Positions 37,956 to 45,671 of a stretch of 51,900 nucleotides of DNA are shown here, piece by piece. How positions within the stretch are numbered: the stretch's first letter is position 1; each line of letters begins with the position of its first letter. Under the pieces are notes generated by a model. It had not been told where the DNA came from, ran no database searches, and saw only the letters and a list, made by a program, of their open reading frames with translations. Source of the stretch: Anaeromicrobium sp. (GTDB lineage Bacteria > Bacillota > Clostridia > Peptostreptococcales > Thermotaleaceae); NCBI RefSeq assembly GCF_025210435.1, contig NZ_JAOART010000063.1:1-51900 (forward strand), given 5' to 3'. The translations under genes and the position numbers were made by a program.

Positions 37956-37983
37956 GCACATATATAGTCTTTAGTTTTTTGTA

Positions 37984-38071
37984 AAAAAAAAAGACTTTGT
38001 GAAATAAATATTACCTTCATGTCGGGGAGACATAATAAGGCTCAAATAATTATTTTTTTCACAAAGTTTAT
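37984..38071 (-). repeat. 88-base foldback with U tract
   Basis: The outer arms GACTTTGTGAAATAAATATTA and (in reverse) AACTTTGTGAAAAAAATAATT pair. Inside, CCTT-ATGTC-GGGGA-GACAT-AAGG forms a second stem. On the minus strand the structure is followed by ten T residues, so it would act as a large intrinsic terminator. It could equally be a MITE. No second copy was seen in the window. A small GGTTCATT/AATGAACC hairpin lies next to it at 38084-38102. Confidence 0.65.
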
Positions 38072-38133
38072 TAGGATGAATTTGGTTCATTTGAATGAAC
38101 CATCTAAATTATAATACTTTACTCCTTCTCTGT

Positions 38134-38415
38134 CTATACTTTTCCATTATTTTCATAATTATTTTTTAGCTTTTTTATCATTCCATCATACTGCTTAAGG
38201 TCTACAAATAGTACAATTCCTTTACTATACTTCAATTTTTTATAATCAGCACAGCAATTAGTACATCCACCTAAGACCACTATATAATCATATATTATAT
38301 CTTCCCTAGCCAGGTCAATTTGCTCCCCTTCTAAGTCTACCTTCATCCTACCAAAAACCTTTTTTCTGTCGTATCTAGGATTGCATCCTCCACAAAATTT
38401 TATTCCTATTTTCAA
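38134..38415 (-). CDS. Small cysteine-rich protein of the abf locus
   Basis: 93 residues. Two paired-cysteine motifs stand out: CGGCNPRYDR near the N-terminus (C8, C11) and GGCTNCCADY at about 49-58, the spacing expected for a metal or iron-sulfur site. No named family is recognised. The start codon is TTG, 2 bases after the stop of the NifU-like gene, whose last codons supply AAAAGGTGA as ribosome site, so the two must be co-translated. A role in cluster supply or repair for the iron-sulfur dehydratase is a guess from context. Confidence 0.7.
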   Translation of the reverse strand: MKIGIKFCGGCNPRYDRKKVFGRMKVDLEGEQIDLAREDIIYDYIVVLGGCTNCCADYKKLKYSKGIVLFVDLKQYDGMIKKLKNNYENNGKV

Positions 38416-38417
38416 CC

Positions 38418-38696
38418 CTATTCACCTTTTCTCAACATTTTCTTGGCCATATCAAGTAGCTCACTACTCACTTCCTGAACTAGCTCTACCCTTTCAATAG
38501 AGGGAATTTCATTTTGAATACTGGCTAAAACCACATCTTCAATAGTAAATCTAGCCGATGGACATCCACTACATGCTCCTAGCAGCTTTACATATACTAC
38601 CTTATCCTTCACATCTATTAAGCTTATATCTCCATAGTGCTGAGCTAATTGAGGTCTTATGATTTCCTCCATAACTTTTAATACTTTTTCTTTCAT
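38418..38696 (-). CDS. NifU C-terminal-domain protein (Nfu type)
   Basis: 92 residues from the ATG at 38696, preceded by GGAGTTGA. It is a stand-alone Nfu domain with the CxxC motif in LLGACSGCPSA, which carries and delivers iron-sulfur clusters. Such a carrier beside abfD, whose product needs a [4Fe-4S] cluster, is sensible. A terminator-like hairpin (38741-38776) separates it from abfT, so it may be read at a lower level or separately. Confidence 0.9.
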   Translation of the reverse strand: MKEKVLKVMEEIIRPQLAQHYGDISLIDVKDKVVYVKLLGACSGCPSARFTIEDVVLASIQNEIPSIERVELVQEVSSELLDMAKKMLRKGE

Positions 38697-38740
38697 TATT
38701 ATCAACTCCATTTTTAATTTTTCTAAGAAAACATTTTAAA

Positions 38741-38776
38741 GACGGTCAGCTATATAATATCATACAACTAACCGTC
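38741..38776 (-). terminator. Terminator after abfT
   Basis: GACGGTTAG / CTGACCGTC stem with a 16-18-base AT-rich loop, then TTTAAAATG on the minus strand. It lies 14 bases past the abfT stop codon; partial read-through to the NifU-like gene is possible. Confidence 0.7.
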
Positions 38777-38789
38777 CCTTATACTTTAA

Positions 38790-40088
38790 CTAAAATTTAC
38801 AATTAAATCTCTCTTCATACTCTTTTACAAGTTTTTCTCTAAAGTCTGGATGAGCTATATTTATTAAAGCCTTAGCTCTATTCTTTAGTGTCTTTCCTCT
38901 TAAATCAGCTATACCATATTCAGTTACCACATAGTGTACATCATTACGAGAAGTAGTTATTGCAGAACCTTCATCTAATAGGGGTACTATACGAGATAAC
39001 TTTCCTTTAGCTGCAGTAGACGGCATAGCTATTATGGATTTACCACCCTTAGCCATGGCTGCACCACGTACATAATCCACTTGACCACCTACACCACTAA
39101 ATTGGTTAAGTCCTATAGATTCTGATGATACTTGACCCATAAAATCTACTTGTAGACAAGAGTTTATAGATATAATATTATCATTTTCCATTACTACGCG
39201 GGGATGATTAACATAATCAACAGGATGCATGGCCACAGATGGGTTATTATCAACAAAGTCGTATAATCTTCTAGAACCCATCAAGAATGTAACTACCATT
39301 TTATCTTTATTTATAGTTTTTTTCTTGTTAGTTATAACTCCTGCTTCTATTAACTCTACAACACCATCTGAGAACATTTCAGAGTGAATTCCTAAATCCT
39401 TTTTGTCCTTCAAGAAAAGAAGTACCGCATCTGGAATAGATCCTATTCCTAATTGAAGAGTATCTCCATCATTTATTAATGAAGCACAATTCTCTCCTAT
39501 GGCCTTTTCCACATCACCTATCCTTGGTGCTGGAAGTTCCGGTAAGTCATAGGAAACTTCTACTATATGATCCATTTCTGAAATATGAATAAAAGAGTCT
39601 CCCATAGTTCTTGGCATTTTATCATTAATTTCAGCTATTACTATTTTAGCTTCTTCTGCTGCTGGCTTAGTATAATCTACAGATAATCCAAAGCTACAAT
39701 ATCCATGTTCATCAGGCCTACTAACTTGAATTAAAGCCACGTCTACAGGCATTTGTCCTTCTCTAAACAATCTTGGTATTTCATGAAAGAAACAAGGTGT
39801 ATAATCAGCACGATGAGCTTGAACAGCCTTTCTAGCTCCTCCACCTACGAATAGGGCATTATGTGTAAAGTGCTTTTCCATGCCCTCTTGAGCATATTCA
39901 CTTTTCCCTAAAGAAACCATGTGGGAAATTTCCACATTTTCATAAGCTTGCTTATTTTCTACCATAGCTTTAACTAGAACTTGAGGTTCTGCTACAGCAT
40001 GACCTAAAATTACTCTATCATTAGATTTTATATGTTCTACAGCTTCCTTAGCTGTAGTAAGTTTGCTCTCATAAAGTTTTCTCCACAT
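38790..40088 (-). CDS. abfT: 4-hydroxybutyrate CoA-transferase
   Basis: 432 residues, the length of family I CoA-transferases of the acetyl-CoA hydrolase/transferase type. The catalytic glutamate is E237 (GIHSEMFSDGV), matching Glu238 of the C. aminobutyricum enzyme. GIGSIPDAV and GVGGQVDYVRGA line the CoA site. It moves CoA from acetyl- or butyryl-CoA to 4-hydroxybutyrate. On sequence alone butyryl-CoA:acetate transferase is an alternative; the abfD neighbour favours 4-hydroxybutyrate. ATG after GAGGTGA, 38 bases past the permease. Confidence 0.92.
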   Translation of the reverse strand: MWRKLYESKLTTAKEAVEHIKSNDRVILGHAVAEPQVLVKAMVENKQAYENVEISHMVSLGKSEYAQEGMEKHFTHNALFVGGGARKAVQAHRADYTPCFFHEIPRLFREGQMPVDVALIQVSRPDEHGYCSFGLSVDYTKPAAEEAKIVIAEINDKMPRTMGDSFIHISEMDHIVEVSYDLPELPAPRIGDVEKAIGENCASLINDGDTLQLGIGSIPDAVLLFLKDKKDLGIHSEMFSDGVVELIEAGVITNKKKTINKDKMVVTFLMGSRRLYDFVDNNPSVAMHPVDYVNHPRVVMENDNIISINSCLQVDFMGQVSSESIGLNQFSGVGGQVDYVRGAAMAKGGKSIIAMPSTAAKGKLSRIVPLLDEGSAITTSRNDVHYVVTEYGIADLRGKTLKNRAKALINIAHPDFREKLVKEYEERFNCKF

Positions 40089-40126
40089 TATTAATCACCT
40101 CATTAATGAATTAAATACTATTTTAA

Positions 40127-41497
40127 TTAACTAACTTTCTCTTTATCATTTTCATATATATATACATCATATTTTGAATCATTACCCAAATTTATAAGTA
40201 AGCATAATATTATACCTGAAATCAATCCCCAAGCAGCCCCTCTAGTTGCAAGTATAGCTCCCATAACACCAGCTATTCCTAAATCATTAAAGGTTTTAGC
40301 CTTCATAACCCCTACTCTTACAGAAACATATCCTTGTATTAACATGGTAGAAGCTAGAGCAATTCCAAGTATAGGTTTACATAGGGTAACTATAGGTAAT
40401 ATTAAGTAACCTGTTAAAGTTCCAAATCTAAAGGATCCAGCCCCTCCATTTATAGAATCCATAGCTTTTCTACCTTGCTTATATCTCTCACATATTACAA
40501 CTTGCATTGCAGCCCAAAGTGGTCCACACATGGTTATATCAGGCCCCAATATGGACATTATTGAGTTTCTAATACCAAATATTAAATGAGATCTATTTGG
40601 ATTATAATCTATAAGTTCATCTTTCCTTACCTTCTGAGCATCTTCAATTAAAGCTTGTGCTTGTATCATGTCACCAAACAATACTATGTAAGCTGATAGA
40701 ACTATTGGAATACTCTCTATAAACATGGATATGGGAGGAAAACCTATTCCGAATATAGTCCATTCCTTAAAAAGTGTAGAGAAAGCAGGTTTTGTTATTC
40801 CCCACTCCACATCTGGCCAAGGAACTTCTCCAACTAAAGGCCCTACCACAATAGCTAATAGCACTACTGGTAATATTCCCACATTAGAAACTAACTTTAA
40901 AAAACTATTATTATCCCTTTTACTTTTGAAGTGGTTAGAAAATAATAAATAAAATCCTAAACCAATACATATGATTATGGATATGGGATAGCTGTCAAAT
41001 CTAGCTCCCTTTTTAAATATAATCATAGTAGCTGCAAAACCAGCCCCTAATATGATTCCAGATTGCATTGCATTTGGTACTATGGATATGATTTTTTTCC
41101 CAAGTCCTGTTATACCAAGTACAATGGCAAGTATACCTAAACTCATTTCAAAAGCTATAAGTGCATGAATTCTTTCAACACCCATTTCAAATTGACTTAC
41201 ATGGAGTATCAAAAGAGGTATTGCTGGAGTTACCCATCCTGGTACTACAGGATCTCCTAAAAATACATGGGCACAATATAATACTCCATTTAGTAATACT
41301 ATTGCCATGGCCACTTCAAAAGGCATTCCCATATACTCCTGAAGCATAGGAATAGCACCTAAACATACTGCACACATTAAAAGTCCTTGAATATAATCTG
41401 CCCATTCAAACCTGTAATGAATAAAAGGTATTCTTACCTTAAAGGGTCCTGCCTTAATAAAAGGCTGCTCTTTGCCATACTCGCGTTTAATAGACAT
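40127..41497 (-). CDS. NCS2-like permease of the abf operon
   Basis: 456 residues from the ATG at 41497 (AAGGGGGA upstream). It has about 12-14 hydrophobic segments and the look of the UraA/NCS2-like fold, with a gap-rich middle helix (VPNAMQSGIILGAGFAAT) and a later conserved block (ILGPDITMCGPLWAAMQVV). The substrate is not readable; its place between abfD and abfT suggests uptake of 4-hydroxybutyrate, GABA or a related acid. Cytoplasmic membrane. Confidence 0.75.
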   Translation of the reverse strand: MSIKREYGKEQPFIKAGPFKVRIPFIHYRFEWADYIQGLLMCAVCLGAIPMLQEYMGMPFEVAMAIVLLNGVLYCAHVFLGDPVVPGWVTPAIPLLILHVSQFEMGVERIHALIAFEMSLGILAIVLGITGLGKKIISIVPNAMQSGIILGAGFAATMIIFKKGARFDSYPISIIICIGLGFYLLFSNHFKSKRDNNSFLKLVSNVGILPVVLLAIVVGPLVGEVPWPDVEWGITKPAFSTLFKEWTIFGIGFPPISMFIESIPIVLSAYIVLFGDMIQAQALIEDAQKVRKDELIDYNPNRSHLIFGIRNSIMSILGPDITMCGPLWAAMQVVICERYKQGRKAMDSINGGAGSFRFGTLTGYLILPIVTLCKPILGIALASTMLIQGYVSVRVGVMKAKTFNDLGIAGVMGAILATRGAAWGLISGIILCLLINLGNDSKYDVYIYENDKEKVS

Positions 41498-41520
41498 ATT
41501 CCCAATCCCCCTTATATTGT

Positions 41521-41557
41521 AAGGGTGTGCCAAAACCCCCATTTTGGACACACCCCT
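41521..41557 (-). promoter_or_regulatory. Intercistronic stem-loop between abfD and the permease
   Basis: On the minus strand, GGGTGTGTCCAAAA and TTTTGGCACACCC form a 13-pair stem with one bulge and a G-rich loop, 8 bases after the abfD stop. No T tract follows. It may protect the abfD part of the message or slow read-through, making more dehydratase than permease. Confidence 0.6.
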
Positions 41558-41564
41558 ATTTAGT

Positions 41565-43061
41565 TTACTTCTCTACAGATGAAGCAGCTTCTCTCTTTGT
41601 AATTGATTCTTCGTCTACTCTAGCAAGTTTTCTTGCTAAGTTCTTCTTATGTTCTAAGTTTCCTTGTCTAGCAATCATAATTCTTTGTGCTTGTGGTGAA
41701 CCTGCACCATGCATAGACTCTGTTCTGTATCCAACAGCTGCAGAACCTAAAGTCATGTTTTCGATTAATCTTAACACTCTCATTCTGTGCTCAGTTGGAA
41801 CTGAATCTACTCCTTTGAAATACTTTTCACAGATATGTCCTATTTCTGGGTGTTTGAAATCTTTTTCAGATGGCATAGTCACCATAAGTCCACCAGCAAT
41901 ATCTTCTGCTAATCTAGTTATTTCATATGGGAATCTTGTTACATTTTGCTTACAAATATTTGCTAATAATAAATCTATTTGATAGTTACCCGCTTTAGTT
42001 TGGTGTCCTTCTGCAGAACAGGCAATACCACAGCAGTATAATGTTTCATTTAAGTGAGTCATTTCTATTAACTTATCCTTAACGTGAGATGCCTTTTGTG
42101 CTCCATTCATTTCAGCGGCTAATGCAGCAGCTCCGATTAATACATCACCCACACCTACTTTACATCCACCATAACTTTGACGGTGATATCCAGCAAATCT
42201 CTCTACTAACATTCCAGCGAATTCAACTTCTCCATTTAAGAAAATTCTATCGTTTGGTACAAATACATCGTCAAATACTACTAATGCTTCTTGTCCACCA
42301 AATTGCTTATTTCCTAAATCTACATCTGCTCCCTCTTCTAATTTTCTTAAATCACAAGATTGACGTCCATAGATCATGTAAAGTCCTTCTGCATTAGTTG
42401 GAATAGCAAATGCTACAGCGTAGTCTTCATCTCCTTCTCTCATCGCTATAGTTGGCATGATTAAATGCTCATGAGAGTTAATAGATCCTGTTTGATGAGC
42501 CTTAGCTCCCCTTACTACGATTCCATCTTCTCTTCTTTCTACTACTCTTAAGAAAAGATCTGGGTCTGCTTGCTTAGAAGGTGCTAATCCTCTATTTCCC
42601 TTAGGGTCAGTCATAGCTCCATCTATTACTAAGTCATTTTCTTGAACGAACTCTAAATATTTTTTGAAGTTCTCATGGTATTTAGTTCCATGTGCTTGGT
42701 CTACTTCGAAAGTTGTACTGTATGTTGCATTGAAGGCATCCATACCAACACAGCGTTGGAAACAAGATCCAGTCTTTTGACCTAACAATCTTAGCATTTT
42801 AACTTTCTTTCTTAAGTCATCAGTACTTTGATGTAAGTGTGTAAATCTGTTTACTTGCTCACCTGTTAAGTTTGATGTAGCAGTCATTAAGTCTACATAC
42901 TCTGGGTCTTGTGCTAATTCATAAGTCATAGCTACTGAATTGATTGATGGTCTAATAATTGGATGGTCCACTGGATTGTCTACTAATTCTCCAAATAAGT
43001 ATACCTTTGGTTTAAGTTCTCTTAAACTTTGTAAATATTGCTCTTTAGTCATTAATGCCAT
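41565..43061 (-). CDS. abfD: 4-hydroxybutyryl-CoA dehydratase / vinylacetyl-CoA isomerase
   Basis: 498 residues from the ATG at 43061, which follows AAGGGGGC. All four cluster ligands known for the C. aminobutyricum enzyme are present: C100 and C104 (TGSCFQRCVGMDAFN), H293 and C300 (GYHRQSYGGCKVG). The acyl-CoA dehydrogenase-like FAD fold is clear (RGAKAHQTGSINSHEH, GNKQFGGQEALVVFD). It removes water from 4-hydroxybutyryl-CoA by a ketyl radical route to give crotonyl-CoA. First gene of the sigma-54 operon. The longer in-frame start upstream would overlap the promoter and is unlikely. Confidence 0.97.
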   Translation of the reverse strand: MALMTKEQYLQSLRELKPKVYLFGELVDNPVDHPIIRPSINSVAMTYELAQDPEYVDLMTATSNLTGEQVNRFTHLHQSTDDLRKKVKMLRLLGQKTGSCFQRCVGMDAFNATYSTTFEVDQAHGTKYHENFKKYLEFVQENDLVIDGAMTDPKGNRGLAPSKQADPDLFLRVVERREDGIVVRGAKAHQTGSINSHEHLIMPTIAMREGDEDYAVAFAIPTNAEGLYMIYGRQSCDLRKLEEGADVDLGNKQFGGQEALVVFDDVFVPNDRIFLNGEVEFAGMLVERFAGYHRQSYGGCKVGVGDVLIGAAALAAEMNGAQKASHVKDKLIEMTHLNETLYCCGIACSAEGHQTKAGNYQIDLLLANICKQNVTRFPYEITRLAEDIAGGLMVTMPSEKDFKHPEIGHICEKYFKGVDSVPTEHRMRVLRLIENMTLGSAAVGYRTESMHGAGSPQAQRIMIARQGNLEHKKNLARKLARVDEESITKREAASSVEK

Positions 43062-43129
43062 AAAAAACAGCCCCCTTGATATATTTAAATTTTTTACATT
43101 TTTTCTAATTCCTTTACATCCTAACATAA

Positions 43130-43146
43130 ATGCAAAGGATGTGCCA
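43130..43146 (-). promoter_or_regulatory. Sigma-54 promoter of the abf operon
   Basis: Minus-strand TGGCAC (43141-43146), five bases, TTGCAT (43130-43135): an exact match to the -24/-12 consensus. It lies about 68 bases ahead of the abfD start, and the adjacent gene encodes a sigma-54 activator. Confidence 0.95.
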
Positions 43147-43266
43147 AAACTTTAACAATATTTTAATATATTTTTTACTTTTTTGAAACCTTGTATTTTA
43201 GTGGGTTTTGTACATACAAATTATTTTCATAAGTATTTTTTCTATTTTTCTAGTATTTATATATAT

Positions 43267-43300
43267 AATAGGGTTGTTGCATTTTCACAACAACCCTATT
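43267..43300 (-). terminator. Terminator of the sigma-54 activator gene
   Basis: AATAGGGTTGTTG / CAACAACCCTATT stem, followed by a TATATATATA stretch on the minus strand. It separates the regulator transcript from the abf promoter. Confidence 0.7.
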
Positions 43301-43368
43301 AATATTCTTTCTATTCTTTCATGGATAAGTGTTTTATTTTTAACATACCCCTTACTCTAATAAGTTTT

Positions 43369-43402
43369 TTGCATTTTCGCATCACGTTGCATTTATGCAT
43401 CA
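43369..43402. promoter_or_regulatory. Paired upstream activator site
   Basis: Two 16-base direct repeats, TTGCATTTTCGCATCA (43369-43384) and TTGCATTTATGCATCA (43387-43402), are spaced 18 bases apart. They lie about 230 bases upstream of the -24 box and overlap the last codons of the regulator. This fits an enhancer for a Fis-type activator dimer; binding is inferred. Confidence 0.65.
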
Positions 43403-45126
43403 GGAAATTTTCCCATCTGTACATATTTTTTCCTTTTCCTTACGAAAGTAGATGCATCCACACCTAGGGCCTTTGACGCATCTCGTACATTTTTGTATTT
43501 ATCAAAGGATTTCTTTATCAGATCTATCTCAACTTTAGCCACAGCGTCTTTTAAATGTATTATCCTATCTGAACTAAGAATATCCACATCTTTAACATTT
43601 CTAATATTACTAGGCAAATCGCTCTCTCCTATTTTATCTTTATAACTCATTACAAAGACTCTTTCTACTATATTCTTAAGTTCCCTTACATTCCCTGGCC
43701 AATTATACTCAAATAAGGACTTTAAAGCATCATTGTCCAGAGTTTTGTCCAAATTATATTTTTCATTTAACCCCTTTAAAAAATATTCTCCTAGGGCAAA
43801 TATATCCTTTTTTCTTTCCCTAAGGGGCAATATGGTTATGGGAATTACACTTAATCTATAATATAGATCTTCCCTAAATACTCCATCTTTTACCATCTCT
43901 TCTAAATTTCTGTTCGTGGCAGCCAATATACGTACATCTATATTTATTGGAATAGTTCCTCCAACTCTAGTAAATTCTTGTTCTTGTAAAACCCTTAAAA
44001 GTTTCACTTGCATTTTTAGGGGTAGCTCCCCAACTTCATCCAAAAATATGGTTCCCCCATCGGCAATTTCAAACATACCCATTTTACCTTCTTTAACAGC
44101 TCCTGTAAAAGCTCCCTTTTCATAACCAAACAATTCTGATTCTATTAAATTTTCTGGAATGGCACCACAATTTACTTTTATAAACTGATTTTCACACCTA
44201 TTACTATTTTTATGTATATATTTAGCTACTTCTTCCTTTCCTACTCCCGTTTCTCCAAGTAACAAAACAGTAGTATCTACTTTGGCAACCCTTTTACAGA
44301 TTTTTAAAATATCTAGCATTTTTTCATCCTTTGCAACTAAATCAAAATCATCTATTAATTGTAATCTCATTTCCTCTATTTCAGAAAAGTACTTTTGGGC
44401 CAATTCTTTATTTTTCAATAATTGTTCATTTAATTTGACTAACTCTGTCACATCTCGTACGTTTGTAACAACCATTATAATCTGCTTATTATCATCATAT
44501 ATGGGAGTACTAGTTACTAGAGCTTTTTTCCCTGTTTTAAACTTTTGCTCTAAGGTAGTAGTTTTTCCTGTTTTCAAAACTTCCATAGTTGCCGATTGGG
44601 ATATATATCCACTTTCAACCAATTGGACCATATTGTTATCTAGCATTTCTTCCCTTTTTACTCCAGTTATTCTTTCATAGGATTTATTTATTCTAAGGGT
44701 CTTAGCTTCCCCATCTGTTATATATATACCATCATAGGAAGATTCTATTACTGCATCTAATTTCTTAGTTAATTTTTGAATTTTACTTATAGTCTCTTTG
44801 GGATTTAATAGACCTAAGACTTCATTATTGTCATCTACAACTATTAAATTTTTCGAAATCTCATTTACATTAGTAATTTCTCTTTGCTTTATTATTAACT
44901 CAGATTGATTACTTACTATTTTATCAATGGTCATATCCATAGAAATTTTACTTTTCATACATCTAAGCATCTGATTCTTTGTTAAAACACCCAGCAATTT
45001 TTTATGCTTATTTATTACTGGTATTAAATCTATATCCTCATTCAAAAAATAATCTATGGCCAAACTCATACTATCTTCTTTAGTTAAAATTGGAATATTA
45101 GTTTTTATACATTGGCAAACTTTCAT
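43393..45126 (-). CDS. Sigma-54-dependent activator (CBS-PAS-AAA-Fis, PrdR-like)
   Basis: 577 residues from the ATG at 45126 (AGGGTGGAGA upstream). In order: two CBS motifs (about 1-115), a PAS domain (about 120-235), the AAA+ activator (Walker A LGETGVGKE, sigma-54 contact loop EKGAFTGAV, Walker B GTIFLDEVGEL) and a Fis-type helix-turn-helix (about 530-575). There is no receiver domain, so ligand or redox sensing through CBS/PAS is likely. The layout is that of C. difficile PrdR. It almost certainly drives the adjacent sigma-54 promoter. Confidence 0.93.
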   Translation of the reverse strand: MKVCQCIKTNIPILTKEDSMSLAIDYFLNEDIDLIPVINKHKKLLGVLTKNQMLRCMKSKISMDMTIDKIVSNQSELIIKQREITNVNEISKNLIVVDDNNEVLGLLNPKETISKIQKLTKKLDAVIESSYDGIYITDGEAKTLRINKSYERITGVKREEMLDNNMVQLVESGYISQSATMEVLKTGKTTTLEQKFKTGKKALVTSTPIYDDNKQIIMVVTNVRDVTELVKLNEQLLKNKELAQKYFSEIEEMRLQLIDDFDLVAKDEKMLDILKICKRVAKVDTTVLLLGETGVGKEEVAKYIHKNSNRCENQFIKVNCGAIPENLIESELFGYEKGAFTGAVKEGKMGMFEIADGGTIFLDEVGELPLKMQVKLLRVLQEQEFTRVGGTIPINIDVRILAATNRNLEEMVKDGVFREDLYYRLSVIPITILPLRERKKDIFALGEYFLKGLNEKYNLDKTLDNDALKSLFEYNWPGNVRELKNIVERVFVMSYKDKIGESDLPSNIRNVKDVDILSSDRIIHLKDAVAKVEIDLIKKSFDKYKNVRDASKALGVDASTFVRKRKKYVQMGKFPDA

Positions 45127-45198
45127 ATTCTCCACCCTTTTCACAGATATATACAAATATATAAAAAAAACCTAGTTTTAGCTAGGATTAATATTTAT

Positions 45199-45273
<75 letters not shown>

Positions 45274-45284
45274 CTATATTTAAT

Positions 45285-45361
45285 TGGTGCCCAGAGGCGG
45301 AATCGAACCACCGACACGGGGATTTTCAGTCCCCTGCTCTACCGACTGAGCTATCTGGGCA
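45285..45361 (-). tRNA. tRNA-Phe (GAA)
   Basis: A 77-base minus-strand cloverleaf. The acceptor arms TGCCCAG / CTGGGCA pair. The anticodon loop CTGAAAA gives GAA, the T arm has GTTCGATTC, and the CCA end is encoded. It lies 11 bases upstream of tRNA-Cys, so one transcript is likely. Confidence 0.97.
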
Positions 45362-45491
45362 TTTTTTACCTTTTCTTCTGACAAATGTTATTATACATAT
45401 ACTAATGTAAAAAGTCAAGAAATAAGATTGTTATTCGTTAACCCTTTTAACAGAATTAACGAATAACTCATTTTAGTTTTTGCAACACCAT

Positions 45492-45671
45492 GGATTTCGT
45501 AGTTTTAGATTTGCTTTATACATATTTATTTTTGTAAAATCTATGCAATTGGTGACAGGTTACTGGTAACAGGGAACAGAAAAAGATTTGAATATACCTT
45601 TTCCGTCACCAGTCACCTGTGACCTGTTACCAAAATATAAAGCTGATTTATAAATACGAAATCTATTATCC
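45492..45671. repeat. Foldback element with GGTNACW heptamers
   Basis: The outer arms 45492-45520 and 45636-45671 are inverted copies (GGATTTCGTA...TGCTTTATA). Inside, 45551-45578 reads as four heptamers (GGTGACA GGTTACT GGTAACA GGGAACA). The opposite strand of 45605-45632 reads GGTAACA GGTCACA GGTGACT GGTGACG. The two arrays face each other across 25 bases and can pair. The right arm touches the hslO stop codon. Its end TATAAAGCT..TTTATA..GAAATCTAT recalls the right end of the 220-base family. Confidence 0.7.

Noticed and set aside
37984-38071. Rex-type operator (TTGTGA...)
   Set aside because: The spacing does not match TTGTTAA-N4-TTAACAA, and the repeat is much longer than an operator.
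41522-41540. Possible second sigma-54 promoter (TGGCAC) ahead of the permease gene
   Set aside because: The -12 position reads TACAA instead of TTGCA, and the bases form one arm of a stem-loop.
41527-41982. 151-codon ORF antisense to abfD
   Set aside because: Shadow of a strongly conserved gene on the other strand; no ribosome site.
45551-45632. CRISPR-like short repeats
   Set aside because: The units are 7 bases with no spacers, arranged as two opposed arrays inside a foldback.
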